Of a DNA stretch of 64,000 nt, positions 55,192 through 63,625 are shown one piece after another. Within the stretch, counting starts at the first letter, position 1. Each line of letters starts with the position of its first letter. This DNA comes from Vibrio barjaei (GTDB lineage Bacteria > Pseudomonadota > Gammaproteobacteria > Enterobacterales > Vibrionaceae). Made by a program: the position numbers and the translations under genes. The DNA lies in contig NZ_LQXO02000023.1 of assembly GCF_001639065.2 (NCBI RefSeq), positions 1 to 64,000 of the forward strand. Direction: 5' to 3'. The notes beneath the pieces were generated by a model that was not told the DNA's origin, made no database searches, and worked only from the letters and a program-made list of their open reading frames with translations.

Positions 55192-55841
55192 TTGAAAGTA
55201 AAAATCTTGGTGTTATCGATGATGTTAGCTGTGATGGGATGTACAAATACGCTTCCGACGCAGTCAGACTATAAGCCGCAAGACAATTATCGACACTTTG
55301 CGGCGGAAACCATAGGTAAGTACGATGGCGTTTCTTGGTATGAACAGGGCTTTAGTCTCAATAACTACGCTGTTCTAGAATTAGGAAGCGTCACCGCGGA
55401 GCGTAAAGCAAACCAAGCGTATGTGTCACAGAGTGTCGTTGATACATTGCGTTCTGAACTCGAACAATCGCTTCGAAAACAGATAGAGAAAAGCCCTGCG
55501 GAATCATCGATGAATAGCGAACAAACTCTGGAAGTGGCTGTGGATGTACAGAACATTGAAGGGGTTTCCGGCGCAGTGAAGCCAACCGATTTTATGCGGT
55601 GATCGATTTAGCTAAGGTTGTGTCAGGCACTCGTGATCGTAACCTGCGATTGATTGTTTCCATCGAACTTGTTGAGAGCGTGAGTAAACGAGTAGTTGGA
55701 AAGCGGTTATTCGTTATCACTGATAAAGGGGTCTTGGAGAATCGAAACTCAGAAATAACCGTAAAGTTACTTGAGCCAGATGTTAAAGAAATCTCTGATA
55801 ACGTTTCTGCGTTCATCGAATATCTGAGTCAGAGAAGTTAG
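55192..55841 (+). pseudogene. Frameshifted lipoprotein gene
   Basis: TTG 55192 follows a near-perfect ribosome site TAAGGAGGT (55176-55184) and opens a lipoprotein leader KVKILVLSMMLAVMGC. This frame ends at TGA 55600-55602 after PTDFMR. The next frame continues without interruption from 55590 to TAG 55839-55841 with coherent protein sequence (AVIDLAKVVSGTRDRNLRLI). The junction is a run of four T at 55590-55593. One more T would restore a single protein of about 216 residues (..KPTDF-YAVIDLAK..). It resembles DUF3313-type lipoproteins. It could be a real mutation, an assembly error or, less likely, programmed slippage. Confidence 0.7.
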
Positions 55842-55862
55842 CCCACTCTAATAAGAGCGGGC
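55841..55862. terminator. Possible terminator of pst operon / lipoprotein gene
   Basis: GCCC-A-CTCT and AGAG-C-GGGC pair with one mismatch. There is no clear T run on either side, so termination is uncertain. Confidence 0.3.
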
Positions 55863-55891
55863 CAAGAAGATGAGCAGTTAGTTCTGCAATA

Positions 55892-56752
55892 CTAACCAAA
55901 ATCCCCAGAAATATAGCGCCTTGTGCGCTCGTTTACTGGGTTATGGAAGATGGTCGCAGTATGTGAGAACTCTTCGAGCTCTCCCAAATACATAAAGCCT
56001 GTGTAGTCAGATATGCGCATTGCTTGCTGCATATTATGTGTGACGATAACGATCGTGTATTTTTCTCGTAACTCCGTAATCAAGGTTTCTATTGCTGCAG
56101 TCGCAATAGGATCAAGTGCCGAAGTCGGTTCATCCATCAAGATAACTTCTGGTTCTAGGGCGATCGTACGTGCAATGCATAGCCGTTGTTGCTGTCCACC
56201 AGAAAGGCCATTGGCATCGTGATGCAACTTATCTTTTACTTCTTCCCAAAGGTGCGCTCGTTTAAGTGCCGATTGAATACGAGCATCAATTTCGGCTTTT
56301 GATAGCTCACCTTGTATCCTTAATCCAAACGCCATATTGTCGTAAATAGACATTGGGAACGGTGTAGGTTTTTGAAATACCATACCGACTTTAGAACGCA
56401 GTTCATTTACATCTGTATTAGAAAATATGGATTCTCCATCAAGAAGAATCTCACCTTCTGCGTACTGGTTACCATAGAGATCATAAATACGATTTAAGGT
56501 ACGTAGTAGCGTGGATTTTCCACAGCCTGACGGTCCAATTAATGCCGTTACTCGGTTTTTATAAATCGGCATCGACACATTCTTCAAGGCAGGATTTAAC
56601 CCCTTAGCATAAAAAAAGTTTAGATTCTGAATATCCATACGGTGTGTCAGATTAGACACGTCGTTGGCGTTGTTTGCCTCACAATCAAGGGTAGTAATGC
56701 AGCTTCCAAGAATAGATTGTTCGCTATTTTGAATTATGTTTGCAGTAGCCAT
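55892..56752 (-). CDS. pstB: Phosphate importer ATPase PstB
   Basis: A 286-residue ATPase: Walker [10 protein letters not shown], signature [15 protein letters not shown], Walker [13 protein letters not shown]. The N-terminal extension of about 40 residues before [17 protein letters not shown] is seen in many Vibrio PstB proteins. It is last in the pst operon, two bases after pstA, and no phoU follows. Confidence 0.95.
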   Translation of the reverse strand: MATANIIQNSEQSILGSCITTLDCEANNANDVSNLTHRMDIQNLNFFYAKGLNPALKNVSMPIYKNRVTALIGPSGCGKSTLLRTLNRIYDLYGNQYAEGEILLDGESIFSNTDVNELRSKVGMVFQKPTPFPMSIYDNMAFGLRIQGELSKAEIDARIQSALKRAHLWEEVKDKLHHDANGLSGGQQQRLCIARTIALEPEVILMDEPTSALDPIATAAIETLITELREKYTIVIVTHNMQQAMRISDYTGFMYLGELEEFSHTATIFHNPVNERTRRYISGDFG

Positions 56753-56754
56753 AC

Positions 56755-57591
56755 TTATGCCTTTCTCGCTTTTAGAAGTTTCGGCAAAGCTGTTGCCGTG
56801 ATATTAACAATCAAAATAAAGGTGGTAACGATGAGTGCGCCCGCCCATGCCAGTTCTTGCCAAGAGGCGAAAGGACTCATAGCAAATTGATATATGGTGA
56901 CAGGAAGGTTAGCCATTGGTTTGCTTAAATCAGTGGTTAAGAAACTGCTGTTCAATGAAGTGAAAAGCAGAGGAGCCGTTTCGCCAGAAATACGTGCAAC
57001 AGACAGTAATATGGCAGTTATAATCCCGGGGCCAGCAGCTCGATATCCAAGCTGGGTGATGACTCGCCATTTAGGAGCGCCTAGGCCACTTCCAGCTTCT
57101 TTCAATGTTGGTGGGACCAAGCGAAGCATCTCTTCTGTAGACGCTACGATCACAGGCAATGCCAATATTGCTAATGCAATTGCACCTGCCCAGCCTGAAT
57201 AACCTCCGGTTGGAACGACGATAACCGCATAAACAAACAAGCCTACTAGGATTGATGGTGCACTCATAAGCATTCCGTTTAGGAAGCGAATTGATTCTGC
57301 AACCTTATTGCCAGGCTGAGCCTCCGCTAACCATGTTCCAGCAAGTACTCCGATAGGTGTAGCTATGAGGATGCCTATGGTGGTGAGCATTAGGCTGCCC
57401 AATAGAGCATTTTTGAGTCCACCATGACTGCCAGGACCTGGAGTAATCTCAGTAAAGACTGCCCACGTGATGCCTTTGATTCCTTCACCCACTAAGGTAT
57501 ACAGTACGCAGGCCAATACAAAGACACCACATGCTGCAGAGAAGGTACAGAATGCGAGAAATAGTTGATTCTTTAGCTTTCTTATTTTCAT
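56755..57591 (-). CDS. pstA: Phosphate permease PstA
   Basis: A 278-residue inner-membrane permease with the PstA sequence [16 protein letters not shown] and the docking region [20 protein letters not shown]. It overlaps pstC by four bases (ATGA), indicating coupling. Confidence 0.95.
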   Translation of the reverse strand: MKIRKLKNQLFLAFCTFSAACGVFVLACVLYTLVGEGIKGITWAVFTEITPGPGSHGGLKNALLGSLMLTTIGILIATPIGVLAGTWLAEAQPGNKVAESIRFLNGMLMSAPSILVGLFVYAVIVVPTGGYSGWAGAIALAILALPVIVASTEEMLRLVPPTLKEAGSGLGAPKWRVITQLGYRAAGPGIITAILLSVARISGETAPLLFTSLNSSFLTTDLSKPMANLPVTIYQFAMSPFASWQELAWAGALIVTTFILIVNITATALPKLLKARKA

Positions 57592-58517
57592 GATGCTTTC
57601 CCTACTAGACGACGAGCAAATCCCATCACGAAGAACGTAATAAAGAAAAGCACGACGCCAAGCGCAATCAGTGATGCAATATGTATTGGATCGGTGGCTT
57701 CATTAAACTGCTGGGCAATAGTCGACGAGATTGATGCAGCAGGCATAAAGAAAGAAGTTTCAATACGGTTTGCACCACCAATCACAAAAGCGACCGCCAT
57801 GGTTTCGCCTAGTGCGCGACCCAAACCTAAGATACCAGCACTCACGGTTGCGTTTTTCACTTTAGGAATCAGTACCTTGGTAATTACTTCAAAAGGTGTC
57901 GCTCCAGTACCATAAGCCGCTTCTCTCAACACATTGGGGATAGACTTTAGTGCGTCTCGTGTAAGTGACGTCATGATTGGCAAAATCATGAAGGAGAGAA
58001 TAATGCCCGCAGTAAGAAGTCCGATGCCAATAGGCGGACCATTAAACCAAGATCCGATGATAGGGGTTTCAATAAGGTGTTGACCGGCCCAGGTTTGGAA
58101 GCCATTTGAAAACCAAGGAGAAAAGACAAAAAGACCCCACATACCATAAATAATGCTTGGAATAGCCGCTAGCAATTCGATCGCTTTACTTACCGGTACA
58201 CTGACCCATTTAGGCGCTAACTCAGCGAGAAATATTGCTGTACCTAAGGCAATAGGGACGGCAATAATAATGGCAATTAGTGATGTCACTAGAGTACCGT
58301 AGATGGCTGACGCAGCGCCGAACTGGCCTCGAATCGGATCCCACACGTTATGGAATACAAAGCCCGGTCCGAATTCCTTAAATGCAGGCCATCCTCCATC
58401 AATGAGTGACAATAAGATTCCAGAAAGAGTAACAAGAATAAGTATGGCACTAGTAAAGCTCAATCGTTCGAAAATTGAGTCGCCATTTACTTTGTTGGAT
58501 AAAGTTAAAGTAGTCAT
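57588..58517 (-). CDS. pstC: Phosphate permease PstC
   Basis: A 309-residue inner-membrane permease; motifs include AIPSIIYGMWGLFVFSPW and the docking loop DALKSIPNVLREAAYGTGAT. A hairpin separates it from pstS. Confidence 0.95.
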   Translation of the reverse strand: MTTLTLSNKVNGDSIFERLSFTSAILILVTLSGILLSLIDGGWPAFKEFGPGFVFHNVWDPIRGQFGAASAIYGTLVTSLIAIIIAVPIALGTAIFLAELAPKWVSVPVSKAIELLAAIPSIIYGMWGLFVFSPWFSNGFQTWAGQHLIETPIIGSWFNGPPIGIGLLTAGIILSFMILPIMTSLTRDALKSIPNVLREAAYGTGATPFEVITKVLIPKVKNATVSAGILGLGRALGETMAVAFVIGGANRIETSFFMPAASISSTIAQQFNEATDPIHIASLIALGVVLFFITFFVMGFARRLVGKAS

Positions 58518-58530
58518 AATACTGGGAATA

Positions 58531-58561
58531 CGAGCCTAGACCTCGAGAGGCGAGGCTCGTT
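58531..58561 (-). promoter_or_regulatory. Hairpin between pstS and pstC
   Basis: ACGAGCCT (58531-58538) and AGGCTCGT (58554-58561) form an 8-base stem with further pairing possible in the loop. No T run follows on the minus strand. The position is the same as in the two sugar importer operons. Confidence 0.6.
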
Positions 58562-58570
58562 AATAGTGAA

Positions 58571-59614
58571 TTATTTAATAATGGCTTGATTGTTGGTTTT
58601 TAGACTTTGTTTCCAAGTGTCATTAACCATGCTAACGACTTTCTTCGGCATTGGAATATAGTCGAGTTCTTCAGCAGCTTTGCCTTGGGTATAGCTCCAT
58701 TCAAAGAACTTAATAATCTCTTGTGCTTTCTTGGCGTCAGGTTGATTCTTATGCATTAAGATGAAAGTTGCGGCGGTCATTGGCCATGAATTAGCCCCCG
58801 GTTGGTTATTAAGAAGCAAATGATATCCTGGAGCGTCTTCCCAATCGGCGTTTGCGGCTGCGGCTTGGAATGTTTTCATGGTTGGCATTAGATATGCGCC
58901 ATCGCGAGCCTGCATTTGTGTGTACGCCAAATCATTTTGTTTAGCGAATGCATATTCTACATAGCCGATAGCACCGCGAGTGCGCGTAACGAAGTTGGCG
59001 ACACCAGCGTTACCGTTTCCACCAATTGCCGTCGCTGCCGAAGGCAATGCGATGTCTTTGCTTGCACCGATTTTTTCGTGCCATTCGGGGCTAACTTGAT
59101 CAAGATATTCAGTGAAATTGAATGTAGTACCTGACCCATCAGAGCGGTGGACAACATAAATAGGTTGGTTCGGGATCACTATATCTGGGTTAAGTCCCGT
59201 AATAGCTTTATCGTTCCAGTTCTTGATATTTCCTAAGTAGATATCAGCTAATACTTTGCCTGTCAGTTTTAATTGACCTGCCTTGATACCTGGGAGGTTG
59301 ATTACAGGGACAATCGCGCCCATGACCATAGGAAATTGAATCATGTCTTCTTTGTTCAACTCTTCGATGGTAAGCGGTGCATCTGTCGCGCCAAAGTCTA
59401 CCGTTTTTGCTGTGATCTGACGAATGCCACCACCAGAACCGATAGCTTGATAGTTGATCTGGATACCCGTTTCCTTTTGGTATTGCTCAGCCCACTTTGC
59501 ATAGATTGGATGAGGGAAAGTCGCACCCGCACCGTTAATAGTGGTCTTTGCTGCCAAGCCGAATGATGCAGTGACTAACACAGAAGACAAGAGAGCTGCT
59601 CTGATAAATTTCAC
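58571..59614 (-). CDS. pstS: Phosphate-binding protein PstS
   Basis: A 347-residue periplasmic protein; signal peptide MKFIRAALLSSVLVTASFGLAA. It has the PstS start GAGATFPHPIYAKW and the phosphate-binding HRSDGSGTTFNFTEYL. Translation starts at GTG 59614, with GGAG seven bases upstream. A strong inverted repeat lies 31 bases upstream. PhoB control is expected for the family, but I could not identify a convincing Pho box. Confidence 0.95.
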   Translation of the reverse strand: MKFIRAALLSSVLVTASFGLAAKTTINGAGATFPHPIYAKWAEQYQKETGIQINYQAIGSGGGIRQITAKTVDFGATDAPLTIEELNKEDMIQFPMVMGAIVPVINLPGIKAGQLKLTGKVLADIYLGNIKNWNDKAITGLNPDIVIPNQPIYVVHRSDGSGTTFNFTEYLDQVSPEWHEKIGASKDIALPSAATAIGGNGNAGVANFVTRTRGAIGYVEYAFAKQNDLAYTQMQARDGAYLMPTMKTFQAAAANADWEDAPGYHLLLNNQPGANSWPMTAATFILMHKNQPDAKKAQEIIKFFEWSYTQGKAAEELDYIPMPKKVVSMVNDTWKQSLKTNNQAIIK

Positions 59615-59644
59615 AATATATCTCCGATATAATTCGTTTAGTGT

Positions 59645-59680
59645 GGGCCATTAAAAAGGAGTAATACTTTTTAATGGCCC
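59645..59680 (-). promoter_or_regulatory. Perfect 13-base inverted repeat in the pstS leader
   Basis: GGGCCATTAAAAA and TTTTTAATGGCCC pair perfectly around a ten-base spacer. It sits 30 bases before the pstS start, so it would lie in the leader RNA or form a DNA palindrome. No T run follows. Confidence 0.65.
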
Positions 59681-59946
59681 GGTTTAGTTTTGTGTTCAAA
59701 TAAAACTAAGGTGATTGAAACTACTCAATCCATTAATCGGTATGTACCAATCAACAAAGCGGAGATTAAGAATCAAATATTACAGTTATATTAAGCAAGT
59801 ACGTGTCAGTGCTATTTAACGCAAAGATTTATATAAAAAGATACTTATCTGATAATAAAACTTCACAACATTTTACTTGGTTGTTTTAGCATGTAATACT
59901 TCTATTAATAGGTAACTTGACGATGTGAATTAAAATATTACAAAGT
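59681..59946. other. Promoter region of pstS and of the 59947 remnant
   Basis: AT-rich and without gene. The expected pstS promoter must be here. A TTACAG at about 59784-59789 resembles one half of a Pho box on the minus strand, but the second half is lacking. Confidence 0.3.
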
Positions 59947-60237
59947 ATGGATGAATTACTTACTTTTTCAGTTTATTTGGTTTATGGACTCGCTTTCTTT
60001 GCGATCTTTTTCGCTATATTGTTCCGAGACCTGAGTCAAAGTCGTATTTCAATGGCATCGGCATTACCGACGCTTGCTGCGTTCGGTTTATTACATGGTC
60101 TGCATGAGTGGTCTGAGCTTTATCTTGTTATTTACGCTGACGACCTAGGAAGTGTCACGGGCTTAGCAACCTTCAAGGTCGCCAGGACGAGTTTCTTACG
60201 AAACCTTTTAACCTCACTACGGTTTCGACAACCTTGA
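59947..60237 (+). pseudogene. Truncated membrane sensor N-terminus
   Basis: The first about 70 residues are membrane helices with the motif LLHGLHEWSELY, as at the start of membrane-embedded sensor kinases or GGDEF proteins. From about residue 72 the sequence loses character, because it is reading the next gene's receiver-domain fragment in the wrong frame. The stop at 60235-60237 overlaps the TTG of the next ORF. I interpret it as the 5' end of a sensor gene joined to a later gene by an internal deletion. Confidence 0.6.
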
Positions 60238-60527
60238 AACGAATTCATACTCAGCGATCTCCTAAGTCCCCCAAGCTAGAACGGGATGACGATTTAGTGT
60301 TTAGCGCTCTGTCGAATCCTATTCGACGACAAGTGCTTAAACAATTACGACTGCACCGTAAAATGAAGTTCATGGATTTATGTCGAGTAGTGGGAGTCGA
60401 GGATCACACCAAATTCAATTTTCATTTGCGTCAATTAGTTAAAGCAGGGTTGGTGTTTAAGGGGGAAGGGAAAATTTATTCCTTGACCCAAATGGGACTA
60501 CAAGTCCATTCGGGGCTATTAAAGTAA
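60234..60527 (+). CDS. ArsR-type winged-helix fragment of a response regulator
   Basis: A 97-codon frame from TTG 60234 encoding an ArsR-like winged helix (residues about 20-95; FSALSNPIRRQVLKQLRLHR, then FNFHLRQLVKAGLVFKGEGK). The same frame is open upstream to a stop at 60138-60140 and encodes DEFLTKPF, the typical end of a receiver domain. So the gene was probably a receiver-winged-helix regulator that has lost most of its receiver. No ribosome site is seen before TTG. Whether a product is made is uncertain. Confidence 0.55.
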   Translation: MKRIHTQRSPKSPKLERDDDLVFSALSNPIRRQVLKQLRLHRKMKFMDLCRVVGVEDHTKFNFHLRQLVKAGLVFKGEGKIYSLTQMGLQVHSGLLK

Positions 60528-60647
60528 TGATGGGGTTTTAATTAACATAACAATTAAATTCCTAAGAAAAGCGTTGTGCATTATCTATCAAACTATGACG
60601 TTAATATAACTCAATAGGTTGTTGGTTAATTCAATATTTAAAATTCT

Positions 60648-60677
60648 AAAAAAGGAGCTACTAGTAGCTCCTTTTTT
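60648..60677. terminator. 30-base perfect palindromic terminator
   Basis: AAAAAAGGAGCTACT and its exact complement AGTAGCTCCTTTTTT form a bidirectional terminator for the PuuB-like gene (minus) and the upstream remnant. Confidence 0.92.
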
Positions 60678-60684
60678 ATCTACC

Positions 60685-61962
60685 TTATAAAAGGTCTCGA
60701 ACTCTAAAATAAGACATGGCCAAAACTAACGCTGGGGTTCTAAACATTCGGCCACCAGGAAAGGGCATGTGTTTGATTCTATCAAATATAGAGAATCTCT
60801 CTGCTGTGGTCGCAATACACTCCGCCATTAATGTACCCGCCATACCTGTCGCGGCGATACCATGGCCTGAAAAACCTTGCGCAAAATAGACGTTTGGTTT
60901 TAGCCGGCCAAAGTGGGGGGCTCGATTCATAGTGATGGCGACATTTCCGCCCCAAGCGTATTCGATTTTTGTGTCTTTAAGCTGTGGGAATATATCAAGC
61001 ATCCGCGCGCGCATGGCTTTTTCCAAGTTAAGTGGTGCGACGCCTGAATAACTCACCCTTCCGCCAAATAGCATACGGTGGTCACCGGAACATCGGTAGT
61101 AATCGAGAACGAAGTTGATATCGCAAGCTGAGATATGATCTTGCATCAGCGCTCCTGTTACTTCCTCGCCCAATGGTTCGGTCGCACAAATATAAGTGCC
61201 AACAGGCATTACTTTATTTTCGAGTTTCGATTCCAGCCCTTCCATATAGGCATTACAAGCAAGAATGACGTGATTTGCTTTTACTTTTCCATCTTTAGTA
61301 AACAGCGTTGCCGGATCACCATGTTCAATCTTGTTTACTGCGCTATCTTCATAAAATTCTGCCCCGGCGAGTTTGGCTGCATTAACTAAACCTAGGGTAT
61401 AGTTGAGCGGGTGTAAGTGGCCACTGTTACTATCAAACATTCCAGAGGTATACTTGGTACTAGCAATGCGGCTGGCGACTTCATCTTTGTCCCACATTTC
61501 TAATGATTCATACCCATAGTTTTCAGTTAAATCGTCATACCATGCTTGTAACTCTTTATCGTGACGAGGCTTCATACCCACATGAACCATGCCATCACGC
61601 CAGTCACAATCAATGTTGTATTTGTTGATGTTCGATTTCGTTAATGCCAGCGCTTCAACCGAGATGTCCCAAAGCTTTTTAGCATCGGATTTGCCGACTA
61701 GTTTCTCAAGAGTGTCTTGCTCTGATGCCCAACCGAAGATCGCTTGGCCTCCACTGCGACCAGAAGCCCCCCAGCCAACGCGGTTAGCTTCTAACACAAT
61801 GACTTTAAAGCCTTTGTTAGCCAACTCCAATGCAGCGGTGGCTCCGGTGATTCCGGAGCCTATCACACAGACGTCGGCAACATGTTCTCCCATAAGTTTG
61901 GGGAAATCGAAATGCTGATTTCTTGATGCTGCATAGTAAGAGTCTGTGTGTTTGACTTTCAT
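60685..61962 (-). CDS. FAD-dependent oxidoreductase, PuuB-like
   Basis: A 425-residue flavoprotein of the DAO/GlyA-oxidase fold. The FAD-binding Rossmann motif is VCVIGSGITGATAALELANKG, followed by GWGASGRSGGQ; the C-terminal ATMNRAPHFGRL and FAQGFSGHGIAATG are typical of PuuB, gamma-glutamylputrescine oxidase. It follows a PuuA-like gene by 13 bases in the same direction, supporting a gamma-glutamylated polyamine pathway. AAGGA precedes the ATG. Confidence 0.85.
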   Translation of the reverse strand: MKVKHTDSYYAASRNQHFDFPKLMGEHVADVCVIGSGITGATAALELANKGFKVIVLEANRVGWGASGRSGGQAIFGWASEQDTLEKLVGKSDAKKLWDISVEALALTKSNINKYNIDCDWRDGMVHVGMKPRHDKELQAWYDDLTENYGYESLEMWDKDEVASRIASTKYTSGMFDSNSGHLHPLNYTLGLVNAAKLAGAEFYEDSAVNKIEHGDPATLFTKDGKVKANHVILACNAYMEGLESKLENKVMPVGTYICATEPLGEEVTGALMQDHISACDINFVLDYYRCSGDHRMLFGGRVSYSGVAPLNLEKAMRARMLDIFPQLKDTKIEYAWGGNVAITMNRAPHFGRLKPNVYFAQGFSGHGIAATGMAGTLMAECIATTAERFSIFDRIKHMPFPGGRMFRTPALVLAMSYFRVRDLL

Positions 61963-61975
61963 TTTGTATCCTTAC

Positions 61976-63370
61976 TTATTTGTACCACTGATATTCTAAT
62001 GGAGAGACTTGTGCTGAAAAGCGCGCCTGTTCATGTTTTTTATTAGCAAGATAGACTTTACAAAACTCTTCACCAAAACTGCTTTTCATAAACTGACTGT
62101 TTTCAAACTCATGGAGAGACATGTCCCATGAAATAGGAAGCATAGGCAGTTCCAGTAGGGTAGCGTCACCTTCAATTGGGGCTGGTGGCGTCAGTTTGTT
62201 TTCTATCCCATCAATTATTGATGCTAGTAACACTGCGACGGTGAGATAAGGGTTTACGTCCGCGCCAGAGAGTCGATGTTCAATTCGTTTGTCTTCGGTA
62301 CCGCTCGCTGGAATTCTTACCGCTACAGTGCGATTGTCCCATCCCCACGTAGCGTGAAGTGGTACAAACATATTGGGTTGAAGTCGACGATAGGAGTTCG
62401 CATTGGGGGCAAATATTGCCATGCTATCTTCTAAATGAGCGAGAACGCCTGCAATGGCATTGAGTAGTAGTTCTTCATTTTCACCAAATACGTTGTTGCC
62501 GACTTCGTCTTGCAGGCTGATATGGACATGGCAGCCGTTACCAGCATACTCTGTGTAGGGCTTGGCCATGAAATTGGCGTAAAAGCCGTGTTTCTTTGCT
62601 ACTGCTCGCACTACGCGTTTTAGCAACATAGCTTGGTCACACGCCAGAAGTACATCGCTCGTATGTTTGAGGTTGACCTCGAATTGCCCAGGTGCGTATT
62701 CGGCGGTGATATTGTCGGCAGGGATATTTTGAGCGTTGCAGGTCTCAATCACCTCATCGAGAAACGCTTTAAACTCATCGAGCTCTTCCAGTGAGTAAAC
62801 TTGCGTTTGTGTCATTCTTTCACCGCTGATTGGCATCAACGGTGGTTGCGGGTTACCCGCCTCATCAGGTTCGAGGTCTTGCAAGTAGAACTCGAGCTCA
62901 ACGGCAATACATGGCTTGAAGCTTTTCGTAGCTAATTTGTCTAGCTGTACTTCTAGTACGTGGCGAGGGTCGGCAAAAAACGGTTGATTGGATGTGGGTT
63001 CAAACATAGTCACAATGGCTTGAGCACTGTTTTCCTGCCATGGCGTGATAGCCAAAGAACTTGTGACCATACGACAAATTCTGTCACCATCGCCTTTTTC
63101 GAATCCTAAGCCGGTCTCTTCTACGGTTTCACCACAGATATCTAAGGCAAACACGGAAGCCGGAAGACAAATACCTTGCGCTAGCACTTTATTGAGTTGT
63201 GATACAGGAACGCGCTTACCTCTCACTACGCCGTTCATATCGAACAATATGAGATCCAATGTTGTTACGTCCGGGTGGTGTTCAATAAATCGTTCAATTG
63301 TTAGCTTATCGTGACTAACCTGTATTGGTTCTATGTTGTCAGCACTGTTTGAAAGTTGACTTGTTCCCAC
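61976..63370 (-). CDS. Glutamine synthetase-like gamma-glutamylpolyamine synthetase
   Basis: A type I glutamine-synthetase fold enzyme of about 464 residues. It carries ELEFYLQDL (metal-binding Glu), NGCHVHISLQ (catalytic His), EYAPGQFEVN, and WGWDNRTVAVRIP with RIEHRLSGADVNPYL at the C-terminal active site. It lacks the adenylylation tyrosine region of GlnA and sits beside a PuuB-like oxidase, so it most likely glutamylates putrescine or a related amine. GTG 63370 follows AAGTGGAGG by seven bases; ATG 63403 is the alternative, with a weak site. Confidence 0.85.
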   Translation of the reverse strand: MGTSQLSNSADNIEPIQVSHDKLTIERFIEHHPDVTTLDLILFDMNGVVRGKRVPVSQLNKVLAQGICLPASVFALDICGETVEETGLGFEKGDGDRICRMVTSSLAITPWQENSAQAIVTMFEPTSNQPFFADPRHVLEVQLDKLATKSFKPCIAVELEFYLQDLEPDEAGNPQPPLMPISGERMTQTQVYSLEELDEFKAFLDEVIETCNAQNIPADNITAEYAPGQFEVNLKHTSDVLLACDQAMLLKRVVRAVAKKHGFYANFMAKPYTEYAGNGCHVHISLQDEVGNNVFGENEELLLNAIAGVLAHLEDSMAIFAPNANSYRRLQPNMFVPLHATWGWDNRTVAVRIPASGTEDKRIEHRLSGADVNPYLTVAVLLASIIDGIENKLTPPAPIEGDATLLELPMLPISWDMSLHEFENSQFMKSSFGEEFCKVYLANKKHEQARFSAQVSPLEYQWYK

Positions 63371-63625
63371 TGTGGTTCCTCCACTTATCTCCAACCTATC
63401 CATGTATAGCAAGCCTTTTGTTTTGAATCTTGCGCCACTGGTTGCTTTTTAACCTTAGACATAATGTTCAGTAAAAGACAACACAAATGTATATAAAATG
63501 TTAATCAGTATCTCAAAAGTTACAAAATAATTAACATATTTGTTTGACAATTGTACAGCTTGCTGCCAATCCTAAATGGAGCTTATTGATAAATTCGTTG
63601 AGCAATTTTTGAAAAAGAAGGATTT
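63371..63625. promoter_or_regulatory. Divergent promoter region between two GS-like genes
   Basis: Serves both synthetase-like genes. AT-rich, with no operator palindrome that I can name. If ATG 63403 is the true start of the minus gene, the region shortens to 63404-63625. Confidence 0.4.

Noticed and set aside
59681..59860. Pho box upstream of pstS
   Set aside because: Only one half-site-like TTACAG was seen and no second half at the 11-base period, so no site is claimed.
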